A DNA stretch of 64,000 bases from NCBI GenBank assembly GCA_947576945.1, contig CANPTH010000010.1, forward strand, positions 1 through 64,000. The letters run 5' to 3'. Position 1 is the stretch's first letter; each line of letters opens with the position of its first letter. The notes below the pieces were generated by a model. The model ran no database searches, was not told the DNA's origin, and saw only the letters and a program-made list of their open reading frames with translations. Below, one piece after another: positions 9,101 to 17,000 of the stretch. Source of the DNA: an uncultured Lachnospiraceae bacterium. GTDB taxonomy: Bacteria > Bacillota > Clostridia > Lachnospirales > Lachnospiraceae. The position numbers and the translations under genes are program-made.

Positions 9101-11076
9101 TGTTCACCGGATGGTACGAAGATGAGGCATGTCAGGGCAGCCCGGTTTCCGTAATCGCGCAGGGGCGGCGGGGAGACATTACATTATATGCGGGCTGGCG
9201 CGATGAGAGAGGCCTGTGGATGCAGGCTGAGGGAAGTGATGCGATAAATGATATTCCATCACAAGAGTACACGGGGAAAGCAATCAAACCTGTTATTGAG
9301 GTATGGTATGGGGATAAGCCGCTCAGGACAGGGAAAGATTATACGATCAGTTATAAGAATAATACCAGGGTTAATTTGTTAAATACGGAGGCAGAACAGC
9401 AGAAAGCGCCTGCCATTACCATCAAAGGAAAAGGCAATTTTGCGGGAACTTTGGTCTGTACCTTTGCGATTACGCCAAAATCTCTGCAGATAGACGAGGA
9501 AGACGTACAGATTGATCCCATGGCGGCAGCCTATAATAAAGGAAATCTGCTGAAACCTGTTCCGGCCGTGATCTGGAATGGCAGAAAGCTGGCAAACAAA
9601 AAGGATTTTACGGTGGAATATCCCGATCTGGCGTCAGGAGGTGAGGGAGCTTACAGGGAGCCTGGCGTTTACTCCGTGCTGGTTCAGGGATGCGGCAATT
9701 ATACAGGCAGCAGAGAGATAGAGTTTACGATCACAGACCCTGCGCAGGGAGAGATTCCGATTAGCAAGGTAACAGTGTCCAGGATACCGGACCAGATCTA
9801 TACAGGGAAGCCGGTGGAACTGACAGAGGATATGCCCCTTCTCAAAATGGGTTCGGAGACATTGACCATGGGCATAGATTATACGCTGGAACACGGAATC
9901 TGTACGGAGATCGGCGCCTATCAGGTACTGATCGTTGGTCAGGGAAAGTATAAAGGGGTACGGCGTGTCAGCTTTAAGATCACGGGTATTCCGATCAGGA
10001 CGGCGAAGGTCAGTAAACTGCAGAATCTGACCTATTCGGGAGAAGCTTTGGAGTATGATCCGCATGCGGATGCGGGGGCTAAAGACGCTGTGGTTATTAC
10101 GGACGCGTCCGGAACCGTATTGCAGGAAGGGGAAGACTATGTGCTTACCTACAGCAATAATCGTAATGTGGGGACTGCGAAAATGACGATAGCCGGCAAA
10201 GGAGCCTACTCCGGAACGCTGACAAAATCATTTAAGATCGTTCCGTATTCGCTGGAAGAAGGAAGACAGGGGATCACAGCCAGACTGGTGGACGGTGAGG
10301 AACAGGTGTGGCAAAAAGGCGGTGTTGTGCCGAAGGTAAAAGTGACTTTTTACGGTATGGAACTTGTGGAAGGTACGGATTATGTCTTAAGCGGCATAAA
10401 CCATACGGAGAATGCTGTGAAAAGGGGCCTGGAGCCGGCAGTCGTCATCAAGGGAAGAAAAAATTTCAGCGGCAGCAGGAAGCTTGCGTTCAAGATTGTG
10501 CCCAAGGATATCTCGAAGGTAGAGATTGCGGTGCAGGATATGGAAGAGAACAGCCGGGCGGGTAAGTATATGAGTAAACCTGTCCTGACGGATACCAGCG
10601 GTAAAAAGTTAAAGGCCGGGGTTGATTATGAGAAGACGTATGTCTATCAAGACGAAGTCGGCAGAATTCTGGAGAAAACAGACAGGCCTGAAGCCGGGAC
10701 GGTATTGAGCGTTACGGTAACGGGAAAGGGAAACTATCGGGGCAGCATTACGGAATCTTTCCGCATTGTAGCCAGGGGCAGCCATTTATCCAGAGCCAGG
10801 GTAAAGGTAGAAGGAAAGTTCTATTATACAGGCTTCCCGGTTGCGCCGTCGAAGAGCGATCTCACCGTTACGCTTGGGAAGGAGACGCTTACCGCCGCAG
10901 ATTATGATATCATCGGTTACAGCAATAATATAAACAAAGGAACCGGAAAGATTACGATCAGGGGTAAGGGAAGTTATGGCGGAACGAAACAGGTGAGCTT
11001 CAGGATTTTATCCCAAAGCATGACGTGGTGGGAGAAGGCGGCGGCTTATATACGCAGCGGAGGAACCGCAGGCTGA
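6196..11076 (+). CDS. Giant secreted transglutaminase-like protein with Ig-like repeats
   Basis: 1626 residues from TTG 6196, with GAGGAGGA 9 bp upstream. Order: signal peptide (about 1-26, cleavage near VLA-AE); an acidic Pro/Ser/Asp/Glu segment (about 35-165); a transglutaminase-like domain (about 310-415) with a Cys363-His391-Asp406 triad in VCQGYA, MNHAW and QVDTTWDDP contexts; a bacterial Ig-like group 2 domain (about 607-685); a chitobiase-C-terminal-like domain (about 690-775); a second Big2; an InlB-type repeat (about 930-1000); then seven repeats of about 80-90 residues with the pattern YTG...DYTISYxNN...GKGNYxG. It may cross-link or cleave surface peptides, but the activity is not proven by sequence. 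No LPXTG, SLH or membrane anchor is seen at the C-terminus. Confidence 0.85.
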   Translation: MKSRFLIALVTLGMILQSFTVPVLAAEYGRTDFAVEQPAGAENLSDAEESTDPENPADAENPSDNEKPSDGEKPSEPENPSDSEEPSDNEKPSDGEKPSEPENPSDPEEPSDAEDPADGEKPSDNESPSDPEDSSDGEEPSDAEEPSDAEEPADPEEPTDSDPEQLLEEEARNQSLSADEELETESVSGGEGVYQEGSFTVLGEGESDSSISGYRDPLLSESDRADAEEYLYRQMLARNSTISMQKYNITRQEAAGFISGVINEHPELYFISGFSYTYTTTTQMLVAVKPNYLSGFDDNTFWVMVEDALSTVDDNMSDLEKAIALHDYIVINCEYDYENYLANKLPREVYSAYGVFVNRKAVCQGYALAYKLLLNRVGIECYMVSSSAMNHAWNLVKLDGQYYQVDTTWDDPVWDRLGLVGHNYMFLSDEVFRTESDVRSDHYDWVITKGSLTVDLKAESTRFDNEFWIGCKSPFILDNGRCYYIESSGNYSGYGIIKERELSTGTESTLLNPIGRWTSANGGYWKGAYSGLFAIGDRLYYNTPTNICSIPLEGGEAQTETDLLSDGNKYVYGVAFRQGKIDYVLKTSPNDQTGDIRPAALKQDVQVPVTKIVLDREEIAMKAGDTAQLSATIYPSYGNHTEVTWTSDDETVATVKSGLITAVEEGSCTITASAGGKSAVCQVLVTGKPRRPVFSATGTVDKGSQVTISADPYTTIYYTTNGKTPELSDQKTTFQYKAPITINEDITIKAIAVSDHDKTLVSDTAEGKFIACTNLLTLETDMVTLTEGEEQIIAIRELPTTRSAEDVRWTSADTRIAAVDRNGKLKALLEGETAVTAEVEDHKGEKVTAVCKVTVEAPVYQVTFTGFRDRVIKTEQVKARRNATPPRYNSEKPEESDFRFPEGYRFTGWEGNYEHILQDTVIRAGYELIPYKITYELNGGENAAGNPATYTVESEDIQLAPAGQKEGCLFTGWYEDEACQGSPVSVIAQGRRGDITLYAGWRDERGLWMQAEGSDAINDIPSQEYTGKAIKPVIEVWYGDKPLRTGKDYTISYKNNTRVNLLNTEAEQQKAPAITIKGKGNFAGTLVCTFAITPKSLQIDEEDVQIDPMAAAYNKGNLLKPVPAVIWNGRKLANKKDFTVEYPDLASGGEGAYREPGVYSVLVQGCGNYTGSREIEFTITDPAQGEIPISKVTVSRIPDQIYTGKPVELTEDMPLLKMGSETLTMGIDYTLEHGICTEIGAYQVLIVGQGKYKGVRRVSFKITGIPIRTAKVSKLQNLTYSGEALEYDPHADAGAKDAVVITDASGTVLQEGEDYVLTYSNNRNVGTAKMTIAGKGAYSGTLTKSFKIVPYSLEEGRQGITARLVDGEEQVWQKGGVVPKVKVTFYGMELVEGTDYVLSGINHTENAVKRGLEPAVVIKGRKNFSGSRKLAFKIVPKDISKVEIAVQDMEENSRAGKYMSKPVLTDTSGKKLKAGVDYEKTYVYQDEVGRILEKTDRPEAGTVLSVTVTGKGNYRGSITESFRIVARGSHLSRARVKVEGKFYYTGFPVAPSKSDLTVTLGKETLTAADYDIIGYSNNINKGTGKITIRGKGSYGGTKQVSFRILSQSMTWWEKAAAYIRSGGTAG
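6379..6522 (+). repeat. Two tandem 72-bp repeats inside the secreted protein gene
   Basis: Units 6379-6450 and 6451-6522 differ at about two bases and encode 24-residue copies (PSDNEKPSDGEKP and onward). The near-identity points to recent duplication or slippage in the acidic linker. Confidence 0.85.
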
Positions 11077-11155
11077 ATTTCCCGCGTTGGCTGCGATATG
11101 AAATATGAATAGTATGACCGGGGTTTAAAGATAACGAAAAGGCAGGATCATTTCC

Positions 11156-12112
11156 ATGAATATCACAGTAGTAGTGCAGCAGATGGTCATCATCTTTATT
11201 TTGATCTGCGTCGGTATGTTTCTATATAAGAAGGAAATGCTCTCGGAGTTAACTTCCAGACAGCTGTCGGGCCTGATCGTCAATCTGACCGCCCCGGCGC
11301 TGTTGATCTGCAGTGCGCTGCAGGACGGACCCAGAATGTCTCTGCGTGAGCTGGGAGCGGCGGTTACGGTGACCGGGGGCGTCTATGTGATTTTGCTGGC
11401 GGCGGGCTTTCTGATTCCGTATATTCTGCGGGCGCCGGATCAGTACCATTATGCCTATCAGATGCTTACTGTTTTTGGTAACGTAGGGTTTATCGGGATA
11501 CCGCTTGCCTCTGCAGTGCTGGGACCGGAGTGTTTGATTTTTGTGTCCATCTATAATCTGTTCTTCAATCTGCTGCTCTATACTTTCGGAATCGCACTCC
11601 TGCAGCGGGCGGCGAAGCGGCAGGCATCCGGGCATGAGAGGATTTCAGATAAACAGACCACAGAACCGGGCTGGAAGAAGATGATCAATGCCGGGACGAT
11701 TTCGGCGGCAGTGACTATTATTATTTATCTGGGTGATTTTTCGGCGCCTGTCATCCTGTCTTCGACGCTGAACTATATCGGACAGACGACCACGCTCTTG
11801 TCCATGCTTGTGCTTGGCGTTTCCGTGGCGCAGATGAAGCTGCGGGATATTTTCTGCCACCCGAAACTTTACGGGTTTGTGCTGCTGCGGCAGATTTTAC
11901 TGCCCGTTGGCTGTGTTCTGCTGCTGCGGCCCTTTATACAGAACAGGCTGCTGCTGCATACCATGGCGCTGATGGTGGCTGTGCCGGCCGGAAATATGCC
12001 GTTGATGCTGTCAAAGCAGCTGCAGATCGACACGGACACGATCTCACAGGGCATCATACTGACAACGGTACTCGGCCTGGTGACGATTCCGGTGGTAAGC
12101 CTGATTCTGTGA
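11156..12112 (+). CDS. Auxin efflux carrier (AEC) family transporter
   Basis: A 318-residue membrane protein with about ten hydrophobic segments. The N-terminal pattern (residues 1-50, ending NLTAPALLICSAL) and the LTVFGNVGFIGIP motif are typical of bacterial AEC permeases, which export or exchange organic anions such as malate; the substrate is unknown here. A polar loop (about 150-180) splits the two halves. Start ATG 11156 follows AAGGCAGGA. It is separated from pyruvate kinase by a shared bidirectional terminator. Confidence 0.85.
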   Translation: MNITVVVQQMVIIFILICVGMFLYKKEMLSELTSRQLSGLIVNLTAPALLICSALQDGPRMSLRELGAAVTVTGGVYVILLAAGFLIPYILRAPDQYHYAYQMLTVFGNVGFIGIPLASAVLGPECLIFVSIYNLFFNLLLYTFGIALLQRAAKRQASGHERISDKQTTEPGWKKMINAGTISAAVTIIIYLGDFSAPVILSSTLNYIGQTTTLLSMLVLGVSVAQMKLRDIFCHPKLYGFVLLRQILLPVGCVLLLRPFIQNRLLLHTMALMVAVPAGNMPLMLSKQLQIDTDTISQGIILTTVLGLVTIPVVSLIL

Positions 12113-12117
12113 ACCTG

Positions 12118-12174
12118 TAGAAAGTAAAAATCTCGCAGCCGGCAGCAGCCGGTCCGCGAGATTTTTACTTTCTA
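12118..12174. terminator. Bidirectional terminator
   Basis: TAGAAAGTAAAAATCTCGC (12118-12136) pairs perfectly over 19 bp with 12156-12174. Runs of A and T in the stem serve both directions, ending the transporter gene (+) and the pyruvate kinase gene (-). Confidence 0.85.
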
Positions 12175-12177
12175 TAG

Positions 12178-13593
12178 TTACACGATCTGCACTTTCATCA
12201 TATTGGTGGTGCCGGACACACCGATGGGCACGCCGGAGGTGATGACGGTCAGATCACCGGCCTGCAGGAGTTTCATCTTTACGGCCGCCTGGATGGCCTT
12301 GTCGAAAAGGTTGAAGACTTCCTTTTCTTCCTTGATTACGATGGGAGTAACACCCCAGGTTAAGGACAGCTGGCGGCATACCTTCTCCGTGGTGGCGCAG
12401 CTGATGATGTCGCTCTCCGGGCGGTATTTGGCGAGCATCCTGGCGGAAGTGCCGGATTTGGTGACAGTCACGATGGCTTTGGCATTCAGATCCAGCGCTG
12501 TGGTGCAGGAGGCGTGGCAGATGGCGTTGGTGATGTCGGTATCTGTCTCCCGGGCGTTCTGGTGGAACCGTTTGCGGTAGTCTACGTCCTGTTCCGTGCG
12601 CTCAGCAATCCGCACCATGGTCTTCACGGCTTCTACCGGATAGGAACCGGCCGCTGTTTCGCCTGAAAGCATGATGGCGCTGGTGCCGTCGTATACGGCA
12701 TTGGCAACGTCGGTGGTCTCTGCCCTGGTGGGGCGGGGATTCTTGATCATGGATTCCAGCATCTGGGTGGCGGTGATCACCTGTTTGCCTGTGCGGTAAA
12801 CCTTCTTGATGATCTTCTTCTGAATCACGGGCACTTCCTCGTAAGGAATCTCCACACCCATATCGCCGCGGGCTACCATAATGCCGTCGGACACTTCGAT
12901 GATGTCGTCGATGTTGGTAACACCCTGTGCATTCTCGATCTTGGCGATGATCTTAATGTCGGAGCCGCCGTTTTTCTCCAGCAGCCTGCGCAGCTGCAGG
13001 ATATCTTCCTTCTTCTGGACAAAGGAGGCGGCGATGAAGTCTACGTCCTGACTGATACCGAAGAGGATATCTTCTCTGTCCTTATCGCTGATGTAGGGCA
13101 TGGAGAGATCCACGTCGGGTACGTTGACGCCCTTATGGTTGGAGACGGTTCCGCCGTTTATTACGCGGCAGACGATATTGGTGCGGTCTACCTGTTCCAC
13201 CTGCATCTCGATCAGGCCGTCGTCGATCAGTACGCGCATGCCGACTTCCAGATCTTCGTAGAGCCGGTTGTAGGTCACGCTTACCTTGTCTTTGGTACCC
13301 TCAACCTCGTCGGCGGTCAGGGTGAAAAGCTGTCCGTCCTCCAGCGTCACACGTCCGTCCTTAAAATTTTTGACACGGACTTCCGGTCCTTTGGTGTCCA
13401 GCAGGATCGCTACCGGCTGCCCTGCTTCTTTACGCAGCTTCTTTACCATATCCATTCTCTTCTTGTGTTCGTCGTAGGTTGCATGGGAAAAGTTACACCG
13501 CGCGACGTTCATGCCTGCCAGTATCATCTGTCTTAACACGTCCTCATTGTCCGTTGCCGGTCCCAGTGTGCATACAATCTTCGTTTTTCTCAT
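12178..13593 (-). CDS. pyk: Pyruvate kinase
   Basis: Last step of glycolysis: phosphoenolpyruvate plus ADP to pyruvate plus ATP, in the cytoplasm. The 471-residue protein begins MRKTKIVCTLGPA and contains NVARCNFSH, the active-site lysine segment IIAKIENAQG, MVARGDMGVEIP and the TRAETTDVANAVYDG region. It lacks the C-terminal PEP-utiliser-like domain found in many Bacilli enzymes. The frame is open further upstream, but ATG 13593, preceded by AGGAGGAGCCT, is the clear start. Confidence 0.95.
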   Translation of the reverse strand: MRKTKIVCTLGPATDNEDVLRQMILAGMNVARCNFSHATYDEHKKRMDMVKKLRKEAGQPVAILLDTKGPEVRVKNFKDGRVTLEDGQLFTLTADEVEGTKDKVSVTYNRLYEDLEVGMRVLIDDGLIEMQVEQVDRTNIVCRVINGGTVSNHKGVNVPDVDLSMPYISDKDREDILFGISQDVDFIAASFVQKKEDILQLRRLLEKNGGSDIKIIAKIENAQGVTNIDDIIEVSDGIMVARGDMGVEIPYEEVPVIQKKIIKKVYRTGKQVITATQMLESMIKNPRPTRAETTDVANAVYDGTSAIMLSGETAAGSYPVEAVKTMVRIAERTEQDVDYRKRFHQNARETDTDITNAICHASCTTALDLNAKAIVTVTKSGTSARMLAKYRPESDIISCATTEKVCRQLSLTWGVTPIVIKEEKEVFNLFDKAIQAAVKMKLLQAGDLTVITSGVPIGVSGTTNMMKVQIV

Positions 13594-14038
13594 AGGCTCC
13601 TCCTGTCTGAATTCTGATTTGCATGAAATGATCTTATTCCTGTTAGGAAACGTCATAAGGAAAACTCATAAGGAAAACATTTATGAGGTCTCCTATAGTC
13701 TGAACGGAATTACAGATTCTTAAACCTTGTTGTGCATGCCGCCATGCGGCATGCACAACATTTATCATATCATATGCGGGCTTTTGAGAACAAGGGAGGA
13801 TTTTGTTAAGATTTTATGGTAAGGTGTTTGAAATCACTTTACATAAAGGAGAGTTCAGAATACAATAAAACTGTTTTACTTGATAGAAGTAACTGCTAAT
13901 CAGAACTGTGCACCATGTTCAGGGAGATAGAGCGGCGATGAGGAAGGCTCCGGTATTATGCAGTGATATGGAGTACATTTTTCGGAAATGGACGTAGGTT
14001 ACTGTAAAAAAATTTCAGAAGAGAGAGGGAGAAAGGCG
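13594..14038. other. Divergent intergenic region
   Basis: Upstream regions of pyk (leftward) and the large secreted protein gene (rightward). The only marked structure is the inverted repeat at 13729-13759. On the minus strand TATGAT-like elements near 13765-13775 with an upstream TTGTTC are a weak pyk promoter candidate. No gene is seen. Confidence 0.45.
13729..13759. repeat. 13-bp inverted repeat in the pyk upstream region
   Basis: GTTGTGCATGCCG and CGGCATGCACAAC form a perfect 13-bp stem around a 5-base loop. There is no T-run on either strand, so it is more likely an operator or a leader structure in the pyk mRNA than a terminator. Confidence 0.6.
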
Positions 14039-17000
14039 ATGTGGTTCAGGAAGAGAATATTCGCGGGAATTCTGGCTGTTGTGGTGGCGGTTTCGTCTAT
14101 GCAGCTTCCGGCCGGAGTTGTCTATGCTGAAGAGGCAGCTGTGGTATCAGATGAGAAGGGAATGCATGCTGAGACGGAGCCAGACGGCAGCGGAACCGAG
14201 GAGACGGAAGCGGCCGGCGGCCATGAGCCGGGGAAAGCGGACAATGCGGACAATGGCGCGGATCGCTCGGAAGAGGAGTCGGACAGCGAAGAGCAGGCGG
14301 AACCGGAGGAAGAGGACGGGCAATCGGAGGGGAAGGATGACAGTCCTGAGTCAGGGGAACAGCAGCCGGACGAGGATCGACAGGAGGAGCCGGACGGCAG
14401 CGGTACGCCGGAAGCGGATGAAGAGCAGCCGGCAGAGTCGGATAACGACAGTGATAAGCCGGAGGAGCCGGAAGAAAATAATGACGGCGATGGGTCTGAG
14501 ATAACAGACGGTTCCCAGGAAGAGGACGGGAAACAGGACGGCTCTCCTGACGGGACAGAGGAGCCGGATACAGATGACCAGCAGGTTTCCGGCAATGATA
14601 TTTCGGAATCCGTACCAGCGGAGGCTGTGCAGGAAGAAGACGGAGAACGCAATATTGCGGCGGTATCAGGAGAAGGGCTGAATCTGGCAAACCCGATAGG
14701 GGAATATACTGCGCTGGATGGCTCAACGATCAGTTCCACGGCAATGGGAAAGCCGAAGATGCTCATCTTCTACAGCAATACATGCGGGAACTGCCAGCGT
14801 ACCATACGGGGAATCAGCCAGAATATCGAAGACTTTTGGGGCGTAGACATCCATGCATTGGAAACAACGAAAGTGAGTATGGAGGATGTTGCGGATTTCC
14901 GTAGGAGATTCGGATGTGAGGAGATCCTATTCTCCTACGATACCGGAGGGAACAACGGGAGCAGTATGTGGGACTATGCATTTGCGGCGGGAATCAGCAA
15001 TGGAATTGCATGGCCGCTGATCGCCTATATTGATGCGGATAACCGCCTGCAGTATGTGACAACTGCGTACAAAACAGTGGACGAGGTGCTGGCTGACCTG
15101 AAACAATACTGTGATTTCCCCAATGAGAACGAAGAGAGATTCAAGATTACCTATGTTCTGAACGGCGGTACAAACAGCAGAGAAAATCCGGCGTTCTATA
15201 CTTCGCAGACGGACACGATCATCCTGCAGGATGCAGCCAGGGCCGGCCATCCGTTTGAGGGATGGTATAAAGATCCGAGATATTCTGTCAGGGTGAGGGA
15301 GATTGCCAGGGGCAGTACAGGAAATATAACGCTTTATGCGAAATGGGGCGCTGCAGCGGAAGCGGAGATACCGAAGATCGACATAACGCCGTCCGAAGAC
15401 GGCATAGTCATGGGATTTTCGGGGAGTTATTACACGGAAAGCGTGGATAAGATTCTGAACCGCCTGAATGATATCAGATGGGAAGCCTGTAAGCAGGGGG
15501 TACGAAATCCGTTGACGGGAAATCCGCTGACAGAGGCGGACTATGTGCCGCTGCAGTGGTCGTCGGATCTGGAAGCGATCGCAAGACTCCGGGCGGCGGA
15601 AGCGACCGTCAATCAGGGGCATACAAGACCGAACGGGCAGTCATGCTTCAGTATATCCACTTCCAATGGCGAAAGCTCTTATGGGGAGAATCTGGCATGG
15701 AACTACAGTGGATTGATGGCCGGAATAGAGCAGTGGTATAAGGAGAAACAGGATTGGGTCAATCAGACAGCTGGAGCGGTAACGGGACATTACACGAGTA
15801 TGATCAGTCCCGGATTCTGCAGTGTCGGTGTGGGGGCGTTCCGGCTTTCCAGCGGAGGCTGGTATGCCGTTGCCCAGCAGTTCAGCTATAAAGACACATT
15901 GAATGCCTATAAGAACCCCGATCAGGGTAAATGTGTACAGGACATAGAGGTAGAGGGAAGCAATGTGACCGGATTTCAATTTGATAAGGACATTGCCACA
16001 TTCCTCAGAGAAGGATCTGTTTACCGGATTCCACTCAATATTTCGGTGAAGTATAACGATTATTATGGATCGGCCAAAACTTACAGCGGCCCTTACCAGG
16101 CAGGCGGTACCTGGTATTCTTCCGACGAGGCGGTCGCTGCGGTAGACAGTAAGGGCATGCTGCGTGCCGGAACGAAAGGAACGGCAGATATTTCCATCAA
16201 AGCCGGGAAAAAGGAGGCAGCGGTTACAGTTACGGTATATGGCCGGGACGAAAGCCTCTTTACGATTCAGAGTCCTGATACCACTACTTATAAAGTCGGT
16301 GAAAAGCTCAAAACAGCAGGCGGAAAAGTTACCTATGAGCCTGTGCCGGGTAAAGGAACCGTGACAACGGACATGAAACCGGATATGGTCAGCGGATTTG
16401 ATTCTTCAAAACCGGGTATCTGTACGGTAAGTGTCAGCTTCGGCGGTTATGTAGCCGATTTTGATGCATTGATTGTGGAGGAGCCGGAGATGCAGGCGGC
16501 TTACGGGCAGAGACTTGACGAGATTGCCCTGCCTTCCTGTGAGTATGGAACCTATTCGTGGCAGGACGGTACACAGGTATTGGATCAGGCCGGCGTTCGG
16601 ACTTATGCGGCAGAGTTTACGCCTGCGGATCAGGAGAAATTTCAGAAACTGACAGATATACAGGTGAAGGTTACGACGCGGATGATGTTGGGAAGCGGTA
16701 CGGAAATAACCTTTAAAAGAAATACATTTATCTATAATGGGACGCAGCAGGAACCGAAAGCAGTAGTGGCGGCGGCAGACAATGTGCTGACAGAAGGCCA
16801 GGACTATGTACTGTCTTATGAAGACAATAAGAATGCAGGGTTGGCCACGGTGACCGTGCAGGGAATCAATTATTATCATGGCAGTGTCCGTAAAACTTTC
16901 GAGATCAAACCGGCGCCGGCGGTGATTAAGGCCAGGGATATGACGATTCTGATCGGAGGAGAGATCCCTGCCTATAACGGCTATTCTTATGAAGTAAGAG

